Shown: piece after piece, positions 43,558 through 55,115 of the stretch | Numbering within the stretch: the stretch's first letter is position 1 | How the letters are laid out: each line of letters starts with the position of its first letter | Origin: Algiphilus sp. | GTDB lineage: Bacteria > Pseudomonadota > Gammaproteobacteria > Nevskiales > Nevskiaceae | Length of the DNA: 64,000 nucleotides | NCBI RefSeq assembly: GCF_023145115.1 | Contig: NZ_JAGLEJ010000030.1 | Span: 74,317 to 138,316, forward strand | Direction: 5' to 3' | Position numbers and translations under genes: made by a program | The notes under the pieces: model-generated | Databases searched by the model: none | Told to the model about the DNA's origin: nothing | The model's input: only the letters and a program-made list of their open reading frames with translations

Positions 43558-44280
43558 ATGTCCCGCCCATCCGGACGCAGCCCCGACGCGCTGCGCGACA
43601 TCACCTTCGAGCGCGGCTTCACCATGCACGCCGAGGGATCCGTGCTGGTGAGCTTCGGCGCCACCCGCGTGCTCTGCACCGCCAGCGTCGAGGAGCGCGT
43701 GCCCCCCTGGAAGAAGGCCGCCGGTGGCGGCTGGGTGACCGCCGAGTACGGCATGCTGCCGCGCGCCACTGGCGATCGCACCCGCCGCGAGGCCGCCACC
43801 GGCAAGCAGTCCGGCCGCACCCAGGAGATCCAGCGCCTCATCGGCCGGAGCCTTCGCGCCTGCGTCGATCTCGACGCGCTGGGTGCGCGCACCGTCACGC
43901 TGGACTGCGATGTCCTGCAGGCCGACGGCGGCACGCGCACGGCCGCCATCACCGGCAGCTTCGTGGCGCTGGTGGATGCCGTCCGCAAGCTCCGGCAGCG
44001 CGGTCTGGTGCGGCGCGACCCGGTCATCGGCCAGGTCGCGGCCGTCTCGGTGGGCATCTACAAGGGCGTGCCGGTGCTCGATCTCGACTACGCCGAGGAC
44101 TCCGAGGCGGAGACCGACATGAACGTGGTCATGAACGACGCCGGCCAGTTCATCGAGGTGCAGGGCACCGCCGAAGGGCATGCTTTCCGCCGCGACGAGC
44201 TCGACGCGCTGCTCGATCTCGCCGCGAGCGGTGTCGGGCAGCTCACCCGCGCCCAGAGCGAGGCGCTGGAGGCGGCGTGA
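43558..44280 (+). CDS. rph: Ribonuclease PH
   Basis: The 240-residue enzyme trims tRNA 3' ends with phosphate. It has RPSGRSPDALRDITFERGF, GWVTAEYGMLPRATGDRTRRE, SGRTQEIQRLIGRSLRACVD, TLDCDVLQADGGTRTAAITGS and EAETDMNVVMNDAG. The family start RxxGR is reached from ATG 43558. The next gene overlaps its stop (GTGA), in the common order rph-rdgB-hemW. Confidence 0.96.
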   Translation: MSRPSGRSPDALRDITFERGFTMHAEGSVLVSFGATRVLCTASVEERVPPWKKAAGGGWVTAEYGMLPRATGDRTRREAATGKQSGRTQEIQRLIGRSLRACVDLDALGARTVTLDCDVLQADGGTRTAAITGSFVALVDAVRKLRQRGLVRRDPVIGQVAAVSVGIYKGVPVLDLDYAEDSEAETDMNVVMNDAGQFIEVQGTAEGHAFRRDELDALLDLAASGVGQLTRAQSEALEAA

Positions 44281-44888
44281 CGCGCCTGGTGCTGGCGAGC
44301 CGCAACGCCGGCAAGCTCGAGGAGCTGCGCGCGCTGCTCGCGCCGCTGGGCAGGACGCCCGCGCTGCTGTCCGAGTTCAGCGATGGCGCCGCCGAGGAGA
44401 CGGCGCCGAGCTTCGTGGAGAACGCCATCGCCAAGGCGCGCTTCGCGGCCGCCGCTTCGGGTCTGCCGGCGCTGGCCGACGATTCCGGACTGGAGGTGGC
44501 GGCGCTCGACGGTGCCCCGGGCGTGCGCTCGGCACGCTACGCCGGCGAGGACGCCGACGACGCCGCCAACAACCGCAGGCTGCTCGCGGCGCTGGACGGT
44601 GTGCCGATCGAGCGCCGGGCCGCGCGCTTCGTCTGCGTGGTGGCCCTGCTGCGCCATCCCGAAGACCCCGTCCCGATCATCGCGCAGGGGTTCTGGAGTG
44701 GCCGCATCCTGGACGCACCCCGCGGTGACGGCGGTTTCGGCTACGACCCGCTGTTCCATGTGCCGGAGCGCGACTGCGCGGCGGCCGAGCTGTCGGCCGC
44801 CGACAAGCGGCAGCTCAGCCATCGCGGCCGGGCGCTGCGGGCGCTCGCCGAGCGACTGCGCGACGAGGGGGCCGGCATCGCGCCATGA
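44277..44888 (+). CDS. rdgB: dITP/XTP pyrophosphatase (RdgB/HAM1)
   Basis: The 203-residue enzyme removes non-canonical purine nucleoside triphosphates (dITP, XTP). Motifs are LVLASRNAGKLEELRALL, SFVENAIAKARFAA, LADDSGLEVAALDGAPGVRSARYAG and GGFGYDPLFHVPE. Start is GTG overlapping rph; the end overlaps hemW. Confidence 0.95.
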   Translation: MTRLVLASRNAGKLEELRALLAPLGRTPALLSEFSDGAAEETAPSFVENAIAKARFAAAASGLPALADDSGLEVAALDGAPGVRSARYAGEDADDAANNRRLLAALDGVPIERRAARFVCVVALLRHPEDPVPIIAQGFWSGRILDAPRGDGGFGYDPLFHVPERDCAAAELSAADKRQLSHRGRALRALAERLRDEGAGIAP

Positions 44889-46054
44889 CCCCGGCACTGC
44901 CGCCACTGGCGCTGTACGTGCACCTGCCGTGGTGCGTGCAGAAGTGCCCGTACTGCGACTTCAATTCGCATCCGCTGCACGACGCCCTGCCCGCCGACGC
45001 CTACGGCGCCGCACTGCTGCGCGATCTCGACTGGGAATGGACCACCGGTGACGCGGATATCTGGCGGGGGCGCGAGCTGGTCTCGGTGTTCTTCGGCGGC
45101 GGCACGCCCAGCCTGTTCCCGCCGGAGACCATCGCCGCGGTCCTGGAGGCCGCCGACAGCCGCTTCGGTCTCGCCGCCGACTGCGAGATCACGCTCGAGG
45201 CCAATCCCGGGACGGTGGATGCCGAGCACTTCCGCGGCTACCGCGCCGCCGGCGTCAACCGGCTCTCGCTGGGCGTGCAGAGCTTCGACGACGCGACTCT
45301 CGGACGGCTCGGCCGCGTCCACGACGGCGCCGCAGCGCGCGCGGCCTTCGAGACGGCGCGGGCCGCGGGCTTCGACAACGTCAATCTCGACCTCATGTTC
45401 GCGCTGCCCGGTCAGGACATGGCCGGTGCGCTGGCCGATGTCGACGCCGCGCTCGCGCTCGCCCCCGAGCACATCTCGTACTACCACCTGACGCTGGAGC
45501 CGAACACCGCCTTCGCGGCGGCGCCGCCGGTGCTGCCGGACGAGGACACCGCGGCCGCCATGCTCGATGCCGGCGGCGAGCGCCTGACCGCGGGCGGCTA
45601 CGCGGCCTACGAGACCTCGGCCTGGGCGCGACCCGGCCGGCAGTGTCATCACAACCGCCACTACTGGTGCTTCGGCGACTACATCGGCATCGGCGCCGGC
45701 GCGCACGGCAAGATCAGCAGCACGACCGACGAGGGTCTGGCCGTGGAGCGTCGCGTGCGGCAGCGCCATCCGCGCCGCTACATGCCCGCCGCCGGCAGCG
45801 CCGCCGTGCTGCAGGACCGATCCGAGGTGGCGCGCGAAGCGCGGGCATTCGAGTTCGCGATGAACGCGCTGCGGCTGCACGACGGATTCGCCTGGCCGGA
45901 ACTCGAAGCGCGCACGGCGCTGCGTCGCGAGGAGGTCGCGCCGGTGATAGCGCGCGCGCAGCGGCAGGGGCTGCTCGAGGTCGACGACGCCGGTGCCCGG
46001 CCGACCGCGCTCGGTCGCGCCCATCTCAACACCCTGCTCGGATACTTCCTCTGA
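44885..46054 (+). CDS. hemW: HemW, radical SAM heme chaperone
   Basis: The 389-residue radical SAM protein has the Cys17-xxx-Cys21-xx-Cys24 iron-sulfur motif in HLPWCVQKCPYCDFNSH, then FFGGGTPSLF, NRLSLGVQSFDD and HHNRHYWCFGDYIGIGAGAHG. The HNxxYW motif supports HemW (heme insertion chaperone) rather than coproporphyrinogen dehydrogenase HemN. Coupled to rdgB by a 4-base overlap. Confidence 0.93.
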   Translation: MTPALPPLALYVHLPWCVQKCPYCDFNSHPLHDALPADAYGAALLRDLDWEWTTGDADIWRGRELVSVFFGGGTPSLFPPETIAAVLEAADSRFGLAADCEITLEANPGTVDAEHFRGYRAAGVNRLSLGVQSFDDATLGRLGRVHDGAAARAAFETARAAGFDNVNLDLMFALPGQDMAGALADVDAALALAPEHISYYHLTLEPNTAFAAAPPVLPDEDTAAAMLDAGGERLTAGGYAAYETSAWARPGRQCHHNRHYWCFGDYIGIGAGAHGKISSTTDEGLAVERRVRQRHPRRYMPAAGSAAVLQDRSEVAREARAFEFAMNALRLHDGFAWPELEARTALRREEVAPVIARAQRQGLLEVDDAGARPTALGRAHLNTLLGYFL

Positions 46055-46057
46055 GTC

Positions 46058-46243
46058 ATGCTCGAAGAGACCCTGGTGACCTGCCCGAGCTGCTGGGAGA
46101 CGATCTCCCTGACCATCGACCTGTCCGCGGGCGATGCCGCCTATACCGAGGATTGCTCGGTGTGCTGCCGGCCGATGGTGGTGCGGGTGACGGTCGCGGA
46201 AACCGGCGAGTGGGACGTGGCGGTGGATGCGGAGAACGACTGA
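46058..46243 (+). CDS. CPXCG-motif cysteine-rich small protein
   Basis: The 61-residue protein has two Cys pairs, CPSCW near residue 9 and CSVCC near residue 33, in an acidic background, typical of the small CPXCG zinc-ribbon-like family of unknown function. It starts 3 bases after hemW and is probably the last gene of that transcript. Confidence 0.85.
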   Translation: MLEETLVTCPSCWETISLTIDLSAGDAAYTEDCSVCCRPMVVRVTVAETGEWDVAVDAEND

Positions 46244-46288
46244 TCTCCGGCGCCGGGCGCCACCCGCGCGCCGTCGATGCGCGCGCAC

Positions 46289-46318
46289 TGGCAATCCGGG
46301 CGCGCTTTCCAATATACT
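46289..46318 (+). promoter_or_regulatory. Promoter candidate for rpmE
   Basis: A TATACT -10 box at 46313-46318 is preceded by TGGCAA (46289-46294) at 18 bases. It lies 33 bases before the rpmE ATG. The -35 match is weak. Confidence 0.45.
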
Positions 46319-46351
46319 CCGCGCCCTTTATTGAACCCCCGGATTTTCGCG

Positions 46352-46555
46352 ATGAAGGCCGATATCCACCCCACCTACGCGCCGGTCAAGGTGACCTGCA
46401 GCTGCGGCAACACCTTCGACACGCAGTCCACGCTCGGCAAGTCCGAGCTGCACGTCGAAGTCTGCTCGAGCTGCCACCCGTTCTATACCGGCAAGCAGAA
46501 GCTCCTCGACTCCGGCGGGCGCGTTGATCGCTTCCGCAAGCGCTACGGCGGCTAG
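46352..46555 (+). CDS. rpmE: 50S ribosomal protein L31
   Basis: The 67-residue protein is the zinc-binding L31 form: KADIHPTYAPVKVTCSCGNTF with Cys16 and Cys18, and VCSSCHPFYTGKQK with Cys38 and Cys41, then RVDRFRKRYGG. All four zinc ligands are present, so this is the zinc-plus type that is replaced by a zinc-free paralogue during zinc starvation in some species. Confidence 0.96.
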   Translation: MKADIHPTYAPVKVTCSCGNTFDTQSTLGKSELHVEVCSSCHPFYTGKQKLLDSGGRVDRFRKRYGG

Positions 46556-46676
46556 CGACACTGTGTCTTCCGCGACCGCCGCTGTGCGCGCGGTCGCGGC
46601 ACCGCTGCGCCCGCGCGGCGGACCCCAGTGCGCCGCATCGCGGCGCTTCCGGTAGAACCAGTTCCGACGGCCTCCG

Positions 46677-47933
<1,257 letters not shown>

Positions 47934-47952
47934 GGAACTGGAGTAGCTGCCC

Positions 47953-49242
<1,290 letters not shown>

Positions 49243-49313
49243 TCCGCAGCGCGTAGATCCGGCGCGGCCGACCTCTCCGGGGCGGCCGTGCTGGGTCGTC
49301 CGGGAGTCCCGCC

Positions 49314-50645
49314 ATGCCCGCATCCGTCCGGCGCCTCGGCCGGGGAGAGCTGCTCGCCTACGGCGCACCCGGACTTCCCCTCACCGCCATGCTGCTGCCG
49401 CTGGTGGTCTTCCTGCCGCCGTACTACGCGGCGCTGCCCGGTATCGGCGCGGCCGCGGTGGGGGCCGTGCTCTTCGGGGCGCGCATCTGGGACGTCGTCA
49501 CCGACCTGGGTGTGGGATGGCTGTCCGACCGGTGGCGCGGTCGATACGGGCGGCGGCGGCCCTTCATCGTCGCCGGCGCACCGCTGCTGCTGGCGGGCAC
49601 CTGGTGGCTCTTCGCGCCGCCGCCGCACGCCGGCTGGCCGTACCTCCTGCTCGCGGCGCTGGTCGCGTATCTCGGCTGGACGCTGGTATCGCTGCCCTAC
49701 CAGACCTGGGGCGCCGAGCTGTCGTCCGACTACGACGAGCGCTCGCGGATCACGGCGGCGCGCGAGGGATTCGCGGTGCTGGGGACGCTGGTCGCGATCC
49801 TGCTGCCGACGGCGGTGCAGCGCGCGACCGGCAGCGAGGCCGCGGGGCTGCAGTCGCTGTTCTGGTTCATGCTGGTAGCGCTGCCGCTCTGCCTGGCCTG
49901 GCTGCTCGCGATGGTGCGCGAGACGGACGTGCCCGAGCGTGCGGCTCTCGACCTGCGCGCGGGGATGCGCCTGCTCGTCGCCAACCGGCCGTTTCGCCGT
50001 CTGCTGCTGGCCTATCTGGCCAACGGTGCTGCCAATGGCGTGCCCGCGACGCTGTTCCTGTTCTTCAATCTGCACGTGCTGGACGTCGGCCAGCAGCAGG
50101 CGGGCATCGCGCTGATCGTGTACTTCCTGTCCGCGGTGGCGGGTCTGCCGCTTTGGATGCGGCTGGGAAGCGGCCGCGCCAAGCACCGGATCTGGTGTGC
50201 GTCGATGATCTGGGCAGCCCTGGTCTTTGCCTTTGCCACGCAGCTCGGCGAGGGGGATTTCGCGTGGTATCTGCTCATCTGCGTGTTGTCGGGCGCATGC
50301 CTGGGGATCGATCAGGCGGTGCCGGCCTCCATGCAGGCCGACGTCATCGACGAGGACACCGCAGCGGGCGGCGGCGGGCGTGCCGGCCTCTACTTCGGCC
50401 TGTGGGGCATGGCCACCAAGCTCGCCTTCGCACTGGCGGTGGGGCTGACCTATCCACTGCTGGAATGGGCCGGCTTCGATGCCGCCGCCGGGCAGCAGAC
50501 CGACGGCGCCCGCGACATGCTCATCTTCCTGTATGCGGGCCTGCCGGTACTGGTGAAGCTGGCAGTGGTGGCGCTGGTCTGGCGCTACCCGCTCGATCGC
50601 GCGCGCCACGCGGCACTGCGCGAGCGCATAGCCGGCGGCCCCTGA
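49314..50645 (+). CDS. GPH family (MelB-like) MFS transporter
   Basis: The 443-residue membrane protein has about 12 segments and the glycoside-pentoside-hexuronide pattern ARIWDVVTDLGVGWLSDRWRGRYGRRRPFI and LVSLPYQTWGAELSSDYDERSRI. It is probably a cation:solute symporter; the substrate is not predictable. An outer-membrane protein gene follows about 77 bases later. Confidence 0.86.
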   Translation: MPASVRRLGRGELLAYGAPGLPLTAMLLPLVVFLPPYYAALPGIGAAAVGAVLFGARIWDVVTDLGVGWLSDRWRGRYGRRRPFIVAGAPLLLAGTWWLFAPPPHAGWPYLLLAALVAYLGWTLVSLPYQTWGAELSSDYDERSRITAAREGFAVLGTLVAILLPTAVQRATGSEAAGLQSLFWFMLVALPLCLAWLLAMVRETDVPERAALDLRAGMRLLVANRPFRRLLLAYLANGAANGVPATLFLFFNLHVLDVGQQQAGIALIVYFLSAVAGLPLWMRLGSGRAKHRIWCASMIWAALVFAFATQLGEGDFAWYLLICVLSGACLGIDQAVPASMQADVIDEDTAAGGGGRAGLYFGLWGMATKLAFALAVGLTYPLLEWAGFDAAAGQQTDGARDMLIFLYAGLPVLVKLAVVALVWRYPLDRARHAALRERIAGGP

Positions 50646-50722
50646 GTGACGGCCGGCGACGGCGCCCGAAGGGCGCTGTGCTAGCCTCGGAGCCTTCTAC
50701 GATGCCACTCGGGGAGTGCGTG

Positions 50723-51337
50723 ATGCAGGGAGTCGCCATTCACGGTCGCGGTGCTCTGGCCGCCGCACTGCTTCTGACCATGCCTGCCGCCATGGGTGCC
50801 GCTCTGGTGCCCGGCCCCTACGTCACGGCATTCGGTTCGACCGCCGACCTCGAAGTCAACGGTCCGGCAACCGAGGGCGGTGGCTTCTCGGCTTCCGGCG
50901 AGGGCTACGGGGTCGCGCTCGGGTCGCTCGCCCCGGTCGGGAACGGTGCCTTCGGCGTCGAGCTCGAGATCAGCGATGCCGACATCACCGGAAGCGGCGC
51001 CGTCGAGAACGGCGCCGGGAATGCCTCGCTCACGCTGCAGTCCGACTACGGCTATGGCGCCTCGGCGGTCCTCGGCGGCTTCTTCGGCAACATCCTGGGA
51101 TACGTGCGCGCCGGCTATCGCTGGCAGCGCTACGAGCTGCGCGTCGACGATGCCGGCGGCTCGGCCGGTGCCGACGAGATCTTCCACGGCGTACGCGCCG
51201 GGATCGGCGCGGCGGTGCCGCTGTACCGCTACAGCGTCTCGCTGCGGGTCGACGTCGACCGCACCTTCTACAACGACAAGCGCGGCCTGGAGATGGACGA
51301 GGACCGCTTCACGATCGGTCTGGCGTACACCTTCTAG
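50723..51337 (+). CDS. Small outer-membrane beta-barrel protein
   Basis: The ~204-residue product has a signal peptide (ALLLTMPAAMGAA), strands such as YGYGASAVLGGFFGNILGYVRAGY and a terminal FTIGLAYTF. It fits an eight-stranded OmpA/Opa-type barrel of unknown function. GGGGAG upstream of ATG 50723 favours this start over 50702. The region 51338-51495 holds only the amtB terminator. Confidence 0.75.
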   Translation: MQGVAIHGRGALAAALLLTMPAAMGAALVPGPYVTAFGSTADLEVNGPATEGGGFSASGEGYGVALGSLAPVGNGAFGVELEISDADITGSGAVENGAGNASLTLQSDYGYGASAVLGGFFGNILGYVRAGYRWQRYELRVDDAGGSAGADEIFHGVRAGIGAAVPLYRYSVSLRVDVDRTFYNDKRGLEMDEDRFTIGLAYTF

Positions 51338-51423
51338 CGCGCCGCCCGGTCGCGGTCTGGCTGCCGCGGCAGGGCATGTCCGGACGGCCGGGATCGCACC
51401 AGCCCGGTGCCGTTGCGAAAGGC

Positions 51424-51453
51424 AAAAAAAAGCGGGCTCCCGAAGGAGCCCGC
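51424..51453 (-). terminator. Terminator of glnK-amtB
   Basis: On the minus strand a perfect GCGGGCTCC / GGAGCCCGC stem (51432-51453, 4-base loop) is followed by eight T (51424-51431). It lies just downstream of amtB and is a textbook intrinsic terminator. Confidence 0.9.
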
Positions 51454-51495
51454 AATCGGTCTTTTCAGACCGGGAGACGAGCATCTACATGGGCC

Positions 51496-52728
51496 TTATT
51501 CGTTGGTGAACTCCGGATAGGCTTCCATGCCGCACTCGGCGATATCGACGCCGGCTTCCTCTTCCTCTTCGCTGACGCGGAGGCCGATCACTGCCTTGAT
51601 GATGAAGGCGACGATCAGGGAGAGGACGAAGGTCCAGGCGAAGATCGCGGCGATACCGATGAGCTGCGCGCCGAAGCTGGCGCCGCTGAAGACGGCGACG
51701 GCGAGCACGCCCCAGATGCCGGCGGTGCCGTGCACGGAGATCGCACCGACCGGATCGTCGATCTTCATCTTCTCGAGGCCGACGATCGAGAACACCACGA
51801 TCACGCCACCGATGGCGCCGATGATGGTGGCCAGCAGGCTGCTCGGCGAGAGCGGGTCGGCGGTGATCGACACCAGACCGGCCAGCGCGCCGTTGAGGGC
51901 CATGGTGAGGTCGGCCTTGCCGAACATGATCTTGGCCGTGATGAGCGCTGCGATGACGCCGCCGCACGCCGCCATGTTGGTGTTCACGAACACGCGGGCA
52001 ACGTTGTTGGCGCTGTCGACGCTGGCGACGGCGAGCTCGGAGCCGCCGTTGAACCCGAACCAGCCCATCCAGAGGATGAACATGCCGAGGGTCGCCAGCG
52101 GCAGGTTGGCGCCGGGGATGGCGTTGACCTTGCCGTCGGGGCCGAACTTGCCCTTGCGCGCACCGAGCACGACGACCAGGGCAAGCGCAGCGGCCGCGCC
52201 GCACATGTGGACGATGCCCGAGCCCGCGTAGTCGCTGTAGCCCAGCTCGCTCAGGAAGCCGCCGCCCCAGCTCCACAGACCCTGGATCGGGTAGATGGCG
52301 CCGGTCATGACGACCGCGAAGGCAAGGAAGGAGAACAGCTTCATGCGCTCGGCAACCGCGCCGGAGACGATCGACATGGCCGTCGCCACGAACACCACCT
52401 GGAAGAAGAAGTCCGACAGGTTGGAGTAGTAGGGCGCGCCCTCACCACCGGCCGTGACGGCTTCGGCGGTGTTGTCGGTCATGCTCAGGATGAGGTCGAA
52501 GCCGGGCAGCACGTAGCCGCCGCCGTACATGAAGTTGTAGCCGATGACCAGGTACATGATGCAGGCCACGGCAAAGAGGGTGACGTTCTTGGTGAGGATC
52601 TCGACCGTGTTCTTGGCGCGGACGAGGCCGGCCTCGAGCATGGCGAAGCCTGCCGCCATCCACATGACGAAGGCGCCGGCTACCAGAAAGTAGAAGGTAT
52701 CCAGCGCGTAAGCGAGTTGCGATTCCAT
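51496..52728 (-). CDS. amtB: Ammonium transporter AmtB
   Basis: The 410-residue membrane protein has 11 segments and the Amt signatures YAGSGIVHMCGAAAALA with the first pore His, and ISVHGTAGIWG with the second. No long signal peptide is apparent. It is co-transcribed with glnK (29 bases apart), whose product blocks the channel when nitrogen is plentiful. Confidence 0.96.
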   Translation of the reverse strand: MESQLAYALDTFYFLVAGAFVMWMAAGFAMLEAGLVRAKNTVEILTKNVTLFAVACIMYLVIGYNFMYGGGYVLPGFDLILSMTDNTAEAVTAGGEGAPYYSNLSDFFFQVVFVATAMSIVSGAVAERMKLFSFLAFAVVMTGAIYPIQGLWSWGGGFLSELGYSDYAGSGIVHMCGAAAALALVVVLGARKGKFGPDGKVNAIPGANLPLATLGMFILWMGWFGFNGGSELAVASVDSANNVARVFVNTNMAACGGVIAALITAKIMFGKADLTMALNGALAGLVSITADPLSPSSLLATIIGAIGGVIVVFSIVGLEKMKIDDPVGAISVHGTAGIWGVLAVAVFSGASFGAQLIGIAAIFAWTFVLSLIVAFIIKAVIGLRVSEEEEEAGVDIAECGMEAYPEFTNE

Positions 52729-52757
52729 TGATTAGCTCCTGTTTCGGGGCGACGTTC

Positions 52758-53096
52758 TTAGAGCGCGTCGGTGCCGGTTTCGCCGGTGCGGATGCGCACG
52801 GCCTGCTCGAGCTCGAAGACGAAGACCTTGCCGTCGCCGATCTTCCCGGTGTGCGCGGCCTTGGTGATGGCCTCGATGGCGGACTCGAGCTTGTCCGGCT
52901 CGATGGCGACCTCGATCTTCACCTTGGGCAGAAAGTCGACGACATATTCCGCGCCGCGGTACAGCTCGGTATGCCCCTTCTGGCGGCCGAAGCCCTTGAC
53001 TTCGGTGACGGTGATGCCCTGAACCCCGATCTCGGAGAGGGCCTCACGCACCTCGTCAAGCTTGAACGGCTTGATGATTGCGCTGATGAGTTTCAT
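52758..53096 (-). CDS. glnK: PII nitrogen regulatory protein GlnK
   Basis: The 112-residue PII protein has MKLISAIIKPFKLDEVREAL, the T-loop KGHTELYRGAEY with the uridylylation site Tyr51, and TGKIGDGKVFVFELEQAVRIRTGE for ATP binding. Linkage to amtB and a sigma-54 promoter indicate GlnK, induced in nitrogen limitation, over GlnB. Confidence 0.96.
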   Translation of the reverse strand: MKLISAIIKPFKLDEVREALSEIGVQGITVTEVKGFGRQKGHTELYRGAEYVVDFLPKVKIEVAIEPDKLESAIEAITKAAHTGKIGDGKVFVFELEQAVRIRTGETGTDAL

Positions 53097-53160
53097 TCCA
53101 GACTCCATTTGGTCGTGTGAGTCCGAGCACGGCTGCCAGCGCTCGGATGCCCCATGCCTA

Positions 53161-53177
53161 TGCGAGAGTCGTGCCAA
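53161..53177 (-). promoter_or_regulatory. Sigma-54 (-24/-12) promoter of glnK-amtB
   Basis: On the minus strand TTGGCACGACTCTCGCA has GG and GC elements separated by exactly 10 bases, one base from the consensus TTGGCACG-N4-TTGCA. It lies 65-81 bases upstream of glnK, predicting a leader of about 55 bases. Confidence 0.8.
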
Positions 53178-53202
53178 CTCCCGGGTCGTATCGGAGACCC
53201 GG

Positions 53203-53219
53203 TGCTGCATCGTGGTGCG
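53203..53219. promoter_or_regulatory. NtrC-binding site candidate
   Basis: TGCTGCATCGTGGTGCG matches 11 of the 14 defined bases of the NtrC consensus TGCACCA-N3-TGGTGCA. It is centred about 60 bases upstream of the predicted sigma-54 start site, a typical enhancer position. Confidence 0.5.
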
Positions 53220-53263
53220 CCGGCGTCTGGCATCGATCGCCCATGGGCGCCATACTCTCGGTC

Positions 53264-53518
53264 ATGACGGAGACGCCACAGCTCGACGAGCTCGCCGCAC
53301 GCCTGGTGCGTGCCGTGCCGGGGATGAGCGGCATGCGCGCGGAGGTGGAAGCCAACTTCCGCGCCCTGCTGCGCTCGCATCTCGACCGGCTCGATCTCGT
53401 GTCGCGCGAGCGATTCGACGCGCAGGCGGAGCTGCTGGCGCGCACGCGTGCCGAGCTCGAGGGGCTGGAAGCGCGTATCCGTGACCTGGAAGGCGACACG
53501 GGCTCCGGCCACCGTTGA
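53264..53518 (+). CDS. ubiK: UbiK family ubiquinone accessory factor
   Basis: The 84-residue protein matches UbiK/YqiC (LDELAARLVRAVPGMSGMRAEVEANFRALLRSHL; DLVSRERFDAQAELLARTRAELEGLEARI), a helical protein with a C-terminal coiled coil that assists ubiquinone synthesis. An earlier in-frame ATG at 53243 is less likely. The comM start overlaps its stop, and the order glnK/amtB-ubiK-comM is shared with Pseudomonas. Confidence 0.85.
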   Translation: MTETPQLDELAARLVRAVPGMSGMRAEVEANFRALLRSHLDRLDLVSRERFDAQAELLARTRAELEGLEARIRDLEGDTGSGHR

Positions 53519-55038
53519 GCCTGGCCACCGTCGCCTCGCGTGCCGTCAACGCGCTGGCGGCGGATCCGGTCTCCGTCGAGGTCCATCTCGCCCCGGGGCT
53601 GCCGGGCTGGAATGTGGTCGGCCTGCCCGAGGCGGCCGTGCGCGAGGCCAAGGATCGCGTGCGGGCGGCCATCCTCCAGTGCGGCTACGAGGTGCCGATA
53701 AGGCGCATCACCGTCAACCTGGCGCCGGCCGATTTGCCCAAGGACAGCGGTCGCTTCGATCTCGCCATGGCGCTGGGCATCCTGATGGCCTCCGGCCAGC
53801 TTCCGCACGGGCCGCTCGCCGGCGTGGAGGTCATGGGGGAGCTCTCGCTCGGCGGGGACGTGCGCCCCGTCCGCGGCCTGCTGCCCAGCGTGGCCCGCGC
53901 GCGCCAGCACGGCGCCGCCGGTGTCCTGGTGCCGCGCGCCAATCTCGACGAGGCGTCCCTGGTCGACGATATCCCGCTGCACCCGGCCGACACGCTGTCG
54001 GAGATCTGCGCGGCGGTGCACGCCGGCGCGCTGCCCGCGGCGGAAGGTGCGGCGGAGCGGAACCGGCTGGAGGCGGGCGATGGTGCGTGCGCGATTCCCG
54101 ATCTGGCCGACGTTACCGGTCAGCCGCAGGCGCGCCGCGCGCTCGAGATCGCGGCCGCCGGTGCGCACAGTCTGTTGATGATCGGTCCGCCGGGCAGCGG
54201 CAAGTCCATGCTGGCCGCGCGACTGCCGGGCCTGCTGCCCCCGCTCACCGATGCGCAGGCCCTCGAGGTTGGCGCCATCCACTCGGTTGCCGGCAGCTTC
54301 GATGCACAAAAATGGGGCGTGCCCCCATTTCGTGCGCCGCATCACTCCGCCTCGGCGGCCGCTCTGGCCGGGGGTGGCAACGTGCCGCGCCCCGGAGAGG
54401 TGAGCATGAGCCACAATGGTGCATTGTTCCTCGACGAGTTGCCGGAATGGCGACGCGATGCGATCGAGGTGCTGCGGGAGCCCATGGAATCCGGTCGCAT
54501 CAGCATCGCGCGCGCCGCGCGCGCGGACGAGTTCCCCGCCCGCTTCCTCCTGGTGGCGGCGATGAATCCGTGCCCGTGCGGCTGGCTGGGCGATCCGGAG
54601 CGCGAATGCCGCTGCACGCCCGAACAGGTCGGCCGCTATCGCGGGCGGGTTTCGGGGCCGCTGCTCGACCGCATCGATCTGCAGATTCCGGTGCCGCGTG
54701 TCCCGGTCAGCGCGCTGAGCGCGGCCCGCGAAAGCGGCGGCGAGTCGAGCGCGAGCGTGCGCCGGCGGGTCGGCGAGGCGCGGCATCTGCAGCACGCGCG
54801 GCAGGGGTGTCTCAACGGAGAGCTGGATGTCGCGGCGCTGCGCGATGTCGCCATCGGCGCGGATGCCGAGGCGCTGCTGCTGCAGGCGGTCGAACGCCTG
54901 CAGCTCTCGGCGCGCGCCTACCACCGCATGCTGCGGGTCGCGCGCACGGCGGCCGATCTCGCCGGGGAGGCGTGTATCGGCCCCGGTCACGTCGCCGAAG
55001 CCGTCCGCTACCGGGATCTCGATCGGCGGTCGGTGTAG
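53515..55038 (+). CDS. comM: ComM/YifB Mg-chelatase-like AAA+ protein
   Basis: The 507-residue protein has an N-terminal lon-protease-like domain (LPGWNVVGLPEAAVREAKDRVRAA; PKDSGRFDLAMALGIL), a Walker A GPPGSGKS at residues 224-231, FLDELPEWRRDAIEVLREPMESG and the CPCGWLGD...CRC zinc-type cluster. ComM is a hexameric branch-migration helicase in natural transformation. Start is TTG, overlapping ubiK. Confidence 0.94.
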   Translation: MSLATVASRAVNALAADPVSVEVHLAPGLPGWNVVGLPEAAVREAKDRVRAAILQCGYEVPIRRITVNLAPADLPKDSGRFDLAMALGILMASGQLPHGPLAGVEVMGELSLGGDVRPVRGLLPSVARARQHGAAGVLVPRANLDEASLVDDIPLHPADTLSEICAAVHAGALPAAEGAAERNRLEAGDGACAIPDLADVTGQPQARRALEIAAAGAHSLLMIGPPGSGKSMLAARLPGLLPPLTDAQALEVGAIHSVAGSFDAQKWGVPPFRAPHHSASAAALAGGGNVPRPGEVSMSHNGALFLDELPEWRRDAIEVLREPMESGRISIARAARADEFPARFLLVAAMNPCPCGWLGDPERECRCTPEQVGRYRGRVSGPLLDRIDLQIPVPRVPVSALSAARESGGESSASVRRRVGEARHLQHARQGCLNGELDVAALRDVAIGADAEALLLQAVERLQLSARAYHRMLRVARTAADLAGEACIGPGHVAEAVRYRDLDRRSV

Positions 55039-55056
55039 CCGCACCGCCGGCCGCGC

Positions 55057-55089
55057 AAAGAAAAGGGGGGTCGCGCGATGCGACCCCCC
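55057..55089 (-). terminator. Terminator of the TorF-like gene
   Basis: A perfect 10-base stem (55065-55074 with 55080-55089) is followed on the minus strand by TTTTCTTT. It lies between comM and the convergent porin gene. Confidence 0.8.
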
Positions 55090-55115
55090 AGTCGTGCTGC
55101 GGAGCTTCTGGGGAT

